Below, piece after piece: positions 39,457 to 47,570 of a stretch of 64,000 nt of DNA. The notes below the pieces were generated by a model, which worked only from the letters and a program-made list of their open reading frames with translations, had not been told where the DNA came from and ran no database searches. Numbering within the stretch: the first letter of the stretch is position 1; the number at the start of each line of letters is the position of its first letter. The DNA comes from Curtobacterium sp. MCSS17_015. Lineage in GTDB: Bacteria > Actinomycetota > Actinomycetes > Actinomycetales > Microbacteriaceae. Both the position numbers and the translations under genes were made by a program. The DNA lies in assembly GCF_003234265.2 (NCBI RefSeq), contig NZ_CP126256.1, positions 2,294,001 through 2,358,000 of the forward strand. Reading direction: 5' to 3'.

Positions 39457-40419
39457 ATGACCGCCGCACCCGTCCTGCCCGACCGTCCGAAGCGCAAGCG
39501 CCCCATCGGGTGGATCGTGGCTGCTGCCGTCGTCGTCGTCGCGATCGTCGTCGCCCTCGTGGTGGTCGCCGTCCGCGGTGGCGGTTCCGGGCAGGCCGGC
39601 GCCGCCGGTGCCGGATCGGACCGGAAGGCCCAGACCGTCACCATCGGTGTCGCGGACGAGGCCCTGCCGTACTGGAAGACGTACACGGAGCTCGCGAAGG
39701 AGCGGTTGAACGTCACCGTCGACCTGACGAACTTCGCCGACTACTCGCTGCCGAACCCCGCCCTCACGGACGGCCAGGTCGACATCAACCAGTTCCAGCA
39801 CATCCAGTACCTGGCGAACTACAACGTCACCTCGGACGACGACCTGCAGCCGATCGGCTCCACCGCCGTCTACCCGCTCCCCCTGTACGCGACGAAGTAC
39901 GACGACGTCGCCGATCTGCCCGAGGGCGCGAAGGTCGCGATCCCGAACGACGCCATCAACGAGGCACGTGCGCTCCTCGTCCTGCAGGCCGCGGAGCTGC
40001 TGGAGCTGGAGGACGGCGGCAGCGCCTTCTCCACCACGGACGACATCGAGACGGCGAAGGTCGACGTGCAGCCGCTCGACGCCTCGCAGACCGCGAACGC
40101 CCTGCAGCAGGGCTCCGTGCAGGCCGCCGTGGTGAACAACAACTTCGCCACCGCTGCCGGGCTGCCCGCTTCGGACAAGGTCTTCACCGACGACCCGACC
40201 AGCTCCTCCGCCGCCCCGTACGTGAACGTCTTCGCGGTCCGCAACGAGGACAAGGCGAACGAGACGTACCTCGACCTCGCCGAGCTGTTCCAGGACGAGG
40301 CCGTGCAGGAGGCGTTCAAGCAGGACTACCCGGACGCGGTCTCGCGTGACCAGGACGCGGAGGAGCTGCAGGACGAGCTCGCCACCGTCGAGCAGGACGC
40401 GAAGGCGGCAGCGGAGTAG
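39457..40419 (+). CDS. metQ: MetQ-like substrate-binding protein of a methionine-type ABC importer
   Basis: 320 residues. NLPA/MetQ fold: TVTIGVADEALPYWKTYTELAKE, then DINQFQHIQYLANYN, which is the MetQ signature, and AIPNDAINEARALLVLQAA. In place of a lipobox the protein has an N-terminal transmembrane helix (about 17-43) after basic RPKRKRP, so it is anchored by that helix. It binds methionine or a related amino acid outside the membrane. Start preceded by GAGGAG; followed by metN with 1-nt overlap. Confidence 0.9.
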   Translation: MTAAPVLPDRPKRKRPIGWIVAAAVVVVAIVVALVVVAVRGGGSGQAGAAGAGSDRKAQTVTIGVADEALPYWKTYTELAKERLNVTVDLTNFADYSLPNPALTDGQVDINQFQHIQYLANYNVTSDDDLQPIGSTAVYPLPLYATKYDDVADLPEGAKVAIPNDAINEARALLVLQAAELLELEDGGSAFSTTDDIETAKVDVQPLDASQTANALQQGSVQAAVVNNNFATAAGLPASDKVFTDDPTSSSAAPYVNVFAVRNEDKANETYLDLAELFQDEAVQEAFKQDYPDAVSRDQDAEELQDELATVEQDAKAAAE

Positions 40420-41450
40420 TGGCTGCGCTCGTCGAACTCCGCGGCGTCACCAAGAGCTACCGCCGCGCCGACACCGGAGAGACCGTCACCGCGGTCGAGG
40501 GTGTCGACCTCGACGTCCACCAGGGCGAGGTCCTCGGGGTGATCGGGTACTCCGGTGCCGGGAAGTCCACCCTCGTCCGGCTCGTCAACGCGCTCGAGCT
40601 GCCCACCTCCGGCACCGTCACGGTCGCCGGGCAGGAGCTGACCGCGATCCCCGAACGGGACCGGCGCACCGCCCGTCGCCGCATCGGGATGGTCTTCCAG
40701 CAGTTCAACCTGTTCCGCTCCCGCACCATCGCGGGCAACGTGGCCTACCCGCTCAAGGTCGCTGGCGTGCCGAAGGCCGAACGGGACCGCCGGGTCGCCG
40801 AACTGCTCGACTTCGTCGGGCTGCTCGACCGCGCACACGCCTACCCGGAGCAGTTGTCCGGCGGGCAGAAGCAGCGCGTCGGCATCGCCCGGGCGCTCGC
40901 CTCGAACCCCGAGCTGCTGCTCGCCGACGAGGCCACCAGCGCCCTCGACCCCGAGACCACGTCCGAGGTGCTCGCGCTGCTGCGTCGGGTGAACCGGGAG
41001 CTCGGGGTCACGATCATCGTCATCACGCACGAGATGGACGCCGTGCGCCGCATCGCCGATCGGGTCGCCGTGATGGAACAGGGCCGCGTGGTGGAGGTCG
41101 GGGACGTGTACGACGTGTTCTCCGCACCGACCACCGATGCCGCCCGGCGCTTCGTGCGCACCGCGCTGCACGACCGGCCCTCGGCCGAGACCGTCACGAG
41201 ACTGCGGGAACGGCACCCCGGACGCCTCGTGTCGGTGCGGATCACCGACGAGACCGGACTGCAGGCACGCATCGACCAGGCGTTCCGCGACGCCGGCGTC
41301 ACCGCAGAACTCGTCTTCGGCGGCGTCACCGAGATCCGGGAACGCCGGATCGGCTCGCTCACCTACGAGCTCGGCGGTTCCGACGCCGACCGGGCCGTCA
41401 CCGCGCTCCGGGCGAGCGGCATCACCGTCGACGAGGAGGCACGCGCATGA
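40419..41450 (+). CDS. metN: MetN ABC transporter ATPase
   Basis: 343 residues. Walker A GYSGAGKST (about 43-51), signature LSGGQKQR, Walker B LLLADEATSALD, switch His in VITHEMDAV. A C-terminal NIL domain (about 265-340) is the methionine-sensing domain that inhibits transport in MetNI systems. GTG start overlaps the metQ stop by 1 nt. Confidence 0.96.
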   Translation: MAALVELRGVTKSYRRADTGETVTAVEGVDLDVHQGEVLGVIGYSGAGKSTLVRLVNALELPTSGTVTVAGQELTAIPERDRRTARRRIGMVFQQFNLFRSRTIAGNVAYPLKVAGVPKAERDRRVAELLDFVGLLDRAHAYPEQLSGGQKQRVGIARALASNPELLLADEATSALDPETTSEVLALLRRVNRELGVTIIVITHEMDAVRRIADRVAVMEQGRVVEVGDVYDVFSAPTTDAARRFVRTALHDRPSAETVTRLRERHPGRLVSVRITDETGLQARIDQAFRDAGVTAELVFGGVTEIRERRIGSLTYELGGSDADRAVTALRASGITVDEEARA

Positions 41451-42118
41451 ACAACTCGTTCCAGAGCGTCATCGACACCTTCGACGTGTTCCTCGCGGCG
41501 ATCCGCGACACGATCGTCATGTCCCTCGTGTCGCTCGTCATCGCCGGCGTCATCGGGCTCGCCCTCGGCCTGCTGCTGTACGCCACCCGGCCGGGCAACC
41601 TGCTCGGCAACCGGACCGCGTACACGGTGATCAACCTGGTCGTGAACCTCGTCCGGCCGATCCCGTTCGTGATCTTCCTGGCCGCCATCGCGCCGCTGTC
41701 CCGCGTGGTCGTGCAGACGACGATCGGCGTGCCCGCGGTGACGTTCGCGATCTCCCTGGCGGCGGCGTTCGCGGTGTCACGCATCGTCGAGCAGAACCTG
41801 CTGGCGGTCGACCCCGGCGTCGTCGAAGCGGCGAGGGCCTCCGGGGCGCACCCGGTGTCGATCCTGCTGACGGTGCTCATCCCGGAAGGGCTGGGTCCGC
41901 TCATCCTCGGGTACACGTTCATCTACATCGGCATCGTGGACATGACCGCCCAGGGCGCACTGGTCGGCGGTGGCGGCCTCGGCGAGTACGCCATCACGTA
42001 CGGCTCGCAGCGCTACGACTGGTGGGTCGTCTACGTGTCGGTCGCGGCGATCGTCGTCATCGTGCAGCTCGGCCAGTTCATCGGCAATCGCCTGGCCCGA
42101 GCGACGCTCCGCCGCTGA
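41447..42118 (+). CDS. metI: MetI ABC transporter permease
   Basis: 223 residues, five hydrophobic helices. The EAA coupling loop is EAARASGAHPVSILLTVLIPEGLGPLI (too long to be mistaken), then YIGIVDMTAQGALVGGGGLG, typical of MetI. ATG overlaps the metN stop by 4 nt, so metQ-metN-metI are one tightly coupled operon. Confidence 0.95.
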   Translation: MNNSFQSVIDTFDVFLAAIRDTIVMSLVSLVIAGVIGLALGLLLYATRPGNLLGNRTAYTVINLVVNLVRPIPFVIFLAAIAPLSRVVVQTTIGVPAVTFAISLAAAFAVSRIVEQNLLAVDPGVVEAARASGAHPVSILLTVLIPEGLGPLILGYTFIYIGIVDMTAQGALVGGGGLGEYAITYGSQRYDWWVVYVSVAAIVVIVQLGQFIGNRLARATLRR

Positions 42119-42260
42119 GCCGGCCCGCCCGGGTTCCGGCTCGCCCGGGTTCCGGCCCGCCCGGGTTCCGGCCCGCCCGGGTTCCGGGATCGCGGCATCT
42201 CGCGCGCCGAGATGCCGGGATTCCGGCATCTCGCGCGCCGAGATGCCGGGATCCCGGAAC
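42119..42260. repeat. tandem GCCCGGGTTCCGGCCC units and paired hairpins
   Basis: Four copies of a 16-bp unit around CCCGGGTTCCGG fill 42124-42188. They are followed by two near-identical hairpins, CGGCATCTCG-CGCGC-CGAGATGCCG, at 42193-42217 and 42223-42249. The second can extend to a 19-bp stem (42215-42233 with 42239-42257). It lies after metI and before a convergent gene, so it includes the operon terminator. Confidence 0.8.
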
Positions 42261-42370
42261 CGCGGCGGCACGCGCGCGGCAGGTCGTGCGACCTCGGCGG
42301 GCGCCGGACGGCAGCCGTCCGGGCGGGCGCCGGGCGGCAGCCGTCCCGGCGGTCGCCGACGTCGCGGCGC
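42261..42370. other. GC-rich degenerate repeats before the EEP gene stop
   Basis: Further imperfect repeats of GGGCGCCGG(A/G)CGGCAGCCGTC (about 42300-42350). No coding sequence is convincing on either strand. Confidence 0.4.
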
Positions 42371-43147
42371 CTACGCCGCGGGCGTGTCCGCTGCAGCTCG
42401 GGCGTCCGCCGCGGCGGGCTCCTCGTAGTTCGCGCGGACCAGGATCGGCCGGTGGTCGGAGATGCCCGCGGGCAGGGTCTCGACGCCGGCGATGTGCAGC
42501 CCGACGCTCGTGGCGAAGTCGAAGTGCCCGGTGAACTTGCGGTAGCGCAGGTAGGTCGGCTGGTCCGAGAGCGACAGCGCGAAGCCGGACTCCTCGATCT
42601 TCCGGCGCAGGTTCGTCTGGAACCACGGGTAGTTGAAGTCGCCGACCATGATCGCCGGTGCCTCGCTCGACAGGTCACGGACGAAGTCGTGCGCGGCCTC
42701 GATCTGCTTGCGGCGCAGCGAGTTCGTGGCGGTGAGCGGCGAGGCGTGGAACGAGGCGACGATGACCTCGGCGTCGGCCTCCCGGTCGTACAGGTGCATC
42801 GCGATGAGACGCTCGTGCGCGGGCGAGAGGACCCGGTCGTGCAGGGACTTCTGCAGCGAGTGGATGCCGAGGTCGCGGACCTCGAAGCGGTCGTCCCGCT
42901 TGTAGATCGCCAGGCCGAGCCGGTTCCCCTGGGTCGACGCCGCGAGGGTGAGCCCGCCGACGGAGCTCGCGAGGTCGGTGCTGTCGCACTCCTGCACGCA
43001 GAGCACGTCGGCCTGCGACGACTCGGCGAGGGCAGCGAGCTCACCGTTCGCGGTGTGCTCGCGGAGGTTGTAGCTCACGACGCGCAGGGCTCTCTGCCGG
43101 ACCTCGGTGGTGGAGTCGGTCGTTCCCTGTTCGTGTGGCGCGGCCAT
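42371..43147 (-). CDS. endonuclease/exonuclease/phosphatase (EEP) family hydrolase
   Basis: 258 residues. DNase I-like fold: VVSYNLREH, VQECDSTD (metal-binding Glu), MVGDFNYPWFQTN (catalytic Asp/Asn) and GISDHRPILV (catalytic His). Metal-dependent phosphodiesterase of unknown substrate; there is no signal peptide. Start at ATG 43147, preceded by GGAAGGCAGC; an upstream in-frame ATG would add a basic extension. Confidence 0.88.
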   Translation of the reverse strand: MAAPHEQGTTDSTTEVRQRALRVVSYNLREHTANGELAALAESSQADVLCVQECDSTDLASSVGGLTLAASTQGNRLGLAIYKRDDRFEVRDLGIHSLQKSLHDRVLSPAHERLIAMHLYDREADAEVIVASFHASPLTATNSLRRKQIEAAHDFVRDLSSEAPAIMVGDFNYPWFQTNLRRKIEESGFALSLSDQPTYLRYRKFTGHFDFATSVGLHIAGVETLPAGISDHRPILVRANYEEPAAADARAAADTPAA

Positions 43148-43292
43148 GCTGCCTTCCGTCCCGGGCCCTGATCGGCCCTCTCTCCTGCGGCGGTCACGGT
43201 ACTCGGGCATCGCAGCAGGTTGCTGAGACTGTAGCGCGGTGCGGATCGCGGACACGTGACCTGGCGGTGGACGAACGGTGACGAGTCACGGC

Positions 43293-44723
43293 TCAGTTCC
43301 GCGTCGTCACCCGCACCCGCTGCGCCGGTCGCACGGTCTCCCCCGCGGTCCGGCTCATGAGCAGCCCCTCGACGCAGGCGACCCCCAGCAGGACCGCGAT
43401 CACCGCGAACGCGACGGCGTACGGGGCGGTGCCGCCGAGTCCGTCACCCCCGAGCCCGGACGCTGCCCGGAGCACGACGGCGGCGACCGCCACACCGAAC
43501 CCGGCCGCGGTCTGTTGCAGCGTCGAGGACAGCGTGTTGGCGGCCGTCATGTCCGGCTGCTCGACGTCGGCGAACGCGATGGTGTTGTACGCAGTGAAGC
43601 CGACCGAGCGAGCAGCTCCGCTGACGACGAGCAGCACCGCGAGCAGCCAGAACGGGGTGTCCGGGGTGAGGAACACCATCGCCACGACGGTCAGCGCCGC
43701 GACGGCCGACGACACCACGATGACCGGCCGGTACCCCCACCAGCGCAGGAACGGGGTCGTCGCGGGCTTGATGCCGAGGTTGCCGACGAAGACCCAGAGC
43801 ACGGCCGACCCGGCCTCGAGGGCGCTCCAGCCCCACGCGTCCTGGAACAGCAGCGGCAGCACGAACGGCACCGCCGAGACGGCCAGGCGGAACAGGCTGC
43901 CACCGGCGTGGGACACCCGGAAGGTCTCGAGCCGGAACGCGTCGAGCCCCATGATCGGGTGCGGTGCCCGCAGGAAGTGCCGGATCGCGAGCCAGGTGCA
44001 GACCGCCCCGACGACCCCGGCGAGCACGGCCGGCACGAAGGGCACGGTCTCGAGGGCGAGCAGGGACGCCATGACGACGAGCGCCCCGAGCCCGAGGCAG
44101 GCCAGCAGCGACCCGAGCCAGTCGAACGGCACCCGCTCGGGGGCGCGCTCCTGCGGCACGAGCACGAGCGCCGCGACGACGGCGACCACCCCGAGCGGGA
44201 TGTTGACGAGGAAGACCCAGTGCCACGACAGGGTGTCGACGAGCACGCCGCCCAGGAAGGGCGCGATGATCGGCGCCGCGAGCGCGGGCCAGGTGAGGAT
44301 CGCGATGGCCGTGACGAGCTGGTCGCGACCCGCGCTCCGGAGCACCACGAGCCTCCCGACCGGGACCATGAGCGCGCCGCCGAGTCCCTGCAGGATCCGC
44401 CAGAGCGTGAGTTCGACGAGTCCGGTCGAGGCGGCGCAGAGCGCGGAGGCGACCGTGAAGAGCGCGATGGCGCCGACGAAGACGGTGCGGGAGCCGACCC
44501 GGTCGGTGATCCACCCGCTGACCGGGATGAACACGGCCAGCGTCACGAGGTAGGCGGTGATCGCGACGCCGACGGCCGCCGAGTCGACGCCCAGGTCGCG
44601 TCCCATCGCGGGGGCGGCCGTGGCGAGGATGGTCCCGTCCAGCAGCTCCATGAAGAAGGTGCCCGCCACGAGCACGGCGACCGCCGTGCTGCTCGTCCGT
44701 CGTGCCGTCGTCGTCGTCGTCAT
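43293..44723 (-). CDS. MFS drug:H+ antiporter, DHA2-like
   Basis: 476 residues, 14 helices. Helix-1 motif FFMELLDGTILATAAPAMG and motif A in GWITDRVGSRTVF are DHA2 features; QGLGGALMVPVGR follows. It is the third DHA2 pump in the window. Divergent from the mannosyltransferase gene with 61 bp between the ATG and the leader ORF. Confidence 0.88.
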   Translation of the reverse strand: MTTTTTARRTSSTAVAVLVAGTFFMELLDGTILATAAPAMGRDLGVDSAAVGVAITAYLVTLAVFIPVSGWITDRVGSRTVFVGAIALFTVASALCAASTGLVELTLWRILQGLGGALMVPVGRLVVLRSAGRDQLVTAIAILTWPALAAPIIAPFLGGVLVDTLSWHWVFLVNIPLGVVAVVAALVLVPQERAPERVPFDWLGSLLACLGLGALVVMASLLALETVPFVPAVLAGVVGAVCTWLAIRHFLRAPHPIMGLDAFRLETFRVSHAGGSLFRLAVSAVPFVLPLLFQDAWGWSALEAGSAVLWVFVGNLGIKPATTPFLRWWGYRPVIVVSSAVAALTVVAMVFLTPDTPFWLLAVLLVVSGAARSVGFTAYNTIAFADVEQPDMTAANTLSSTLQQTAAGFGVAVAAVVLRAASGLGGDGLGGTAPYAVAFAVIAVLLGVACVEGLLMSRTAGETVRPAQRVRVTTRN

Positions 44724-44772
44724 CGCTTCGGATGCTAGTCCCGCCTCGTCCGGGTCCCCAGCGAGCAGCGAC

Positions 44773-44784
44773 TACCGTGGAGCC
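44773..44784 (+). promoter_or_regulatory. -10 element of the leaderless 13-codon ORF
   Basis: TACCGT at 44773-44778, 6 nt before GTG 44785. The sequence TACNGT-GGAGCC-GTG is the same as at the Lrp gene start (21705). Confidence 0.5.
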
Positions 44785-44826
44785 GTGTCGTCTGCCGTGC
44801 CCGACCTCTGCGGACCGCGCGCATGA
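44785..44826 (+). CDS. 13-residue leaderless leader ORF coupled to the mannosyltransferase
   Basis: GTG 44785 to TGA 44826 encodes VSSAVPDLCGPRA. Its stop overlaps the ATG of the next gene (ATGA at 44823-44826). The GTG would sit at the mRNA 5' end. The next ATG has no ribosome site of its own, so translation of the membrane enzyme probably depends on reinitiation after this mini-ORF. Inference, but the geometry is exact. Confidence 0.5.
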   Translation: MSSAVPDLCGPRA

Positions 44827-46064
44827 GCCGCCTGGACGGGGTCCTCACCGGCTCGGTCGCCGCGGGCCGTCGCCGCGTGGTCGACACCGTCGTCAGCCTG
44901 CCGGTGTGGTCGGCGGTCCTGCTGCTCTGGACCGTCGGGCGTCTCGTGTCGACGATGTGGCTCATGGTGCTCTACCCGCTCGTCTCGCGGGTGCAGCCCG
45001 ACAACGCCATCTGGGGCAACGACCACGGGTTCACGGCGTTCCTGACCTCGTGGGACGGCCAGTACTACGAGGCGATCTCGCTGCACGGGTACCCCTCGGT
45101 CCTGCCGCTCGACGACACCGGGCACGTCGCGCAGAACGCCTGGGCCTTCCTGCCCGCGTTCCCGTTCACCATCAGACTGCTGACGGTCTCGACCGGCCTG
45201 CCCTTCACGATCGGCGCCCCGGCCGTGGCGGTCGTCGCCGGGCTCGTCGCCACCTTCCTGCTGCACCGGCTCGTGCAGGAGCACGCCGGTGCCACCGCGG
45301 CGCTCTGGGCGGTCTTCTTCTTCACGTGCGGACCGCTGTCGTTCCTGCTGCAGGTCGGGTACGCCGAGACCGTGTTCCTCGCGCTCACCTTCGGCGCGCT
45401 GCTCGCGATCGAACGACGGCGGTACGGGCTGCTCACCGTGGTCGGGGTCGTCGCCGCGTTCACGCGCCCGGGTGCGCTCGCGATCCCGCTGACGCTCGGG
45501 GTGCTCGCCCTCGTCCGGTACCTCGCCGCGCGGCGGTCGGGAGCGCGGTCCCTCGACGAGTTCCCGGTCGCGGAGCGGGTGCGGGTCGTCGCGTCCGGGC
45601 TCGTGATGGCGGTGGCCGGGTCGGCGTGGCCCGTGATCGCGGCGTGGGCGACCGGTCGTCCGGACGCGTACCTGGCGACCGAGATGTCCTGGTGGGTGAA
45701 CTTCATCGGCCGGGTGCACTTCGTCCCGTTGTCGCCGTGGTTCCTCACCACCGCGAAGTGGCTCGGCGTCGGCGGGGTGCTCCTCGTCGTGCTGCTGCTC
45801 GTGCTCTACCCACTGTGGTTGTCCCGCCGGTCGACCCGCCAGCTCGGACCCACGACGATCGTGTTCGCCGCCGGCTACGCGCTCTACGTGTTCGCGGTGT
45901 CGCTGCCGATGGCGTCCACACCCCGGCTGCTCATGCCCCTGGCGCCGCTGATGGGGTCACCGGAACTGGTCGCGAAGCCGGCGCTCCGGTGGACACTCGT
46001 CTCCGGTGCCCTCGTGCTGCAGCCGGTGTTCGTCGCGCTCCTCTGGTTGCTCGGGCCGCCCTGA
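44823..46064 (+). CDS. PIG-V-like polytopic mannosyltransferase
   Basis: 413 residues, about 9-11 hydrophobic helices. SWDGQYYEAISLHGYPSVLPL is the catalytic first loop of the PIG-V/GT76-like family (acidic DG pair); AFLPAFPFTIRLL follows. Family members add mannose from polyprenyl-phosphomannose to lipids or proteins on the outer face of the membrane. The acceptor is unknown. Coupled to the leader ORF at 44785. Confidence 0.85.
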   Translation: MSRLDGVLTGSVAAGRRRVVDTVVSLPVWSAVLLLWTVGRLVSTMWLMVLYPLVSRVQPDNAIWGNDHGFTAFLTSWDGQYYEAISLHGYPSVLPLDDTGHVAQNAWAFLPAFPFTIRLLTVSTGLPFTIGAPAVAVVAGLVATFLLHRLVQEHAGATAALWAVFFFTCGPLSFLLQVGYAETVFLALTFGALLAIERRRYGLLTVVGVVAAFTRPGALAIPLTLGVLALVRYLAARRSGARSLDEFPVAERVRVVASGLVMAVAGSAWPVIAAWATGRPDAYLATEMSWWVNFIGRVHFVPLSPWFLTTAKWLGVGGVLLVVLLLVLYPLWLSRRSTRQLGPTTIVFAAGYALYVFAVSLPMASTPRLLMPLAPLMGSPELVAKPALRWTLVSGALVLQPVFVALLWLLGPP

Positions 46065-46098
46065 CCGGTGAGCGGGCGTGCCGCGTGCCCGCGACGGA

Positions 46099-46125
46099 GC
46101 GTCCGGGCCGGCGGGGCCCGGACGC
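46099..46125. terminator. terminator between convergent genes
   Basis: GCGTCCGGGCC-GGCGG-GGCCCGGACGC, 11-bp perfect stem, 35 nt after the mannosyltransferase stop and just before the stop of the gene at 46135. Confidence 0.8.
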
Positions 46126-46134
46126 CCGGTCCGG

Positions 46135-46626
46135 CTAGACCTCGACGGTCCCGTGACTGCCGACGTCCGGCTGCGACTGGTGCCCCAGCGCTGCCTTGAG
46201 GGTCTGCACGAGGCTCCCCACGGGTCCGGTGTCCTGCGTCCAGTACTCGACCGACACCCCCTGCACGGTGAGCAGGCGGATCGACGGGTCGTCGCGGCCG
46301 TCCGGGAACCACGCCTCGGCGAACGGCGACCAGAGCTCGTCGACGACGGCCCGGTCCTCGGTGACGGTGGCCGTCCCGGCGATGGACAGGTAGCCGCCCT
46401 GCGATTCGATGGCGACGTTGACGTGCGGGTTCCGGGCGATGTCCTCGACCTTCTCGCTCCCGTCCTGCACGAGGAACCGCAGGGTCCCGTGGAACGACTT
46501 GTCCTGCACGGCGAGGGGCCTGGCGTGCAGCTGACCGTCCTCGCTCACCGTCGTGAGCAGGGCCGTGCGGGCCCCGTGGACGATGTCGGAGATGGCGGCA
46601 CGGTGGTCGGTCTGGGTGTCGGTCAT
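46135..46626 (-). CDS. pyridoxamine 5'-phosphate oxidase-like (general stress protein 26) protein
   Basis: 163 residues, split-barrel flavin/PLP-binding fold. ARTALLTTVSEDGQLHARPLAV and GYLSIAGTATVTEDRAVVDELWSPFAEAWFPDG are the GSP26 signatures. Probably binds FMN or F420; actual reaction unknown. ATG after AAAGGAGC, the strongest ribosome site nearby. The 200-nt gap before it (46627-46827) has no gene. Confidence 0.88.
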   Translation of the reverse strand: MTDTQTDHRAAISDIVHGARTALLTTVSEDGQLHARPLAVQDKSFHGTLRFLVQDGSEKVEDIARNPHVNVAIESQGGYLSIAGTATVTEDRAVVDELWSPFAEAWFPDGRDDPSIRLLTVQGVSVEYWTQDTGPVGSLVQTLKAALGHQSQPDVGSHGTVEV

Positions 46627-46827
46627 GATGCTCCTTTGCGTCGTGCACCCCGACCGCCGACGCGTCGGCCGGCGGGGCGCGAACCGTTCCGACCAGTGTG
46701 CCCCCGCTCACTGGACGCGCGCGAGGGGCACATGCCGGCCGAGGCTCGGCTGGACGGACGACCTGCGGCATCCGCACGACGCGTCCTGTCCGCCAGGACG
46801 AGTCTCGGCGCAGGACGGGCGGCCGGC

Positions 46828-47451
46828 TCAGCCGCGCTCGCGGATCGTGGTCTCGACGTCGACGACCTGCGGGATCCGCGGCAACGAGGCGAAGCCGAAC
46901 TGCACGGGCGGGTCGAGCGGTGCGAGTTCGCCGAGCGACTCCCCCGCCCAGGTACCCCGGAGGCCGACGACGTCGTGCGCGCCGGTGACGCCGTAGTACT
47001 CGCGGCGGCCACCCCCCGCGGTGCCGGCGGTCCCCGAGCCCGGCGCGACGAGCTTCGCCACGGGGTCGATCACGGTGAGCCAGCGGGGGTCGCGGGCGAT
47101 GCGCTTCGGGACGATCCGGAGCACGCGCCCGAGCGGGGAGATGGTGCCGACGTCGACCGACGTGACGAGCGGGCCGGCGTCGAGTTCCAGGCCGCGGGCG
47201 GTCCGCCGGGCGCTGATGTCGACGACGGACACCGCGTCGAAGCGGTACGTGCCGGAGACGTAGGCAGCGACGATCTCGTCGGGTGCGAGGAGCACGCTCG
47301 AGCCGTCGGGCAGCTCGACGAACACGTCGGTGAAGGCGCCGAACGGGGAGGACTCCCACATGCCGACGACGAACCGGACGCCGGAGGTGCTCCCGGCGCC
47401 GAGGATCCGTCCGCGGAACCGTCGTTCGGTGGTCTCGTTGCGCGACGACAT
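46828..47451 (-). CDS. conserved-looking protein of unknown function
   Basis: 207 residues, soluble, no signal peptide, no motif I recognise. A mostly beta-strand pattern is suggested by FRGRILGAGSTSGVRFVVGMW and SPFGAFTDVFVELPDGSSVLL. Starts at ATG 47451 with a weak ribosome region. Downstream of the LLM oxidoreductase on the same strand with a 110-nt gap containing an imperfect GGGAGGC-type hairpin (47502-47570). Confidence 0.55.
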   Translation of the reverse strand: MSSRNETTERRFRGRILGAGSTSGVRFVVGMWESSPFGAFTDVFVELPDGSSVLLAPDEIVAAYVSGTYRFDAVSVVDISARRTARGLELDAGPLVTSVDVGTISPLGRVLRIVPKRIARDPRWLTVIDPVAKLVAPGSGTAGTAGGGRREYYGVTGAHDVVGLRGTWAGESLGELAPLDPPVQFGFASLPRIPQVVDVETTIRERG

Positions 47452-47501
47452 GCGCCAGACGGTACCCGCGTCGTCCCGGGAGCCGCCGGGCGGACGCGCA
47501 C

Positions 47502-47570
47502 CGGGCCTCCCGGCCGCCGCCGCCGGGTCAGGCGGGGTGGCCGGCCGGGACGGAGGCCCGCTCAGGGGAC
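47502..47570. terminator. imperfect GGGAGGC-type inverted repeat
   Basis: CGGGCCTCC (47502-47510) and GGAGGCCCG (47562-47570) flank a GC-rich loop that contains a second pair (CCGGCC with GGCCGG). It lies at the end of the LLM oxidoreductase gene (47562) and before the hypothetical gene start. Confidence 0.4.

Noticed and set aside
42031-43044. Proline/arginine-rich minus frame with PGRAG-type repeats
   Set aside because: A product of the tandem DNA repeats at 42119-42260 read in a chance frame.
43278-44738. Antisense frame covering the whole MFS gene at 43293
   Set aside because: Arg/Glu/Asp/His-rich low-complexity, as expected opposite a hydrophobic GC-rich gene.
46627-46827. Possible gene in the 200-nt gap
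   Set aside because: Only shadow frames of Arg/Ala-rich sequence and no start signal.
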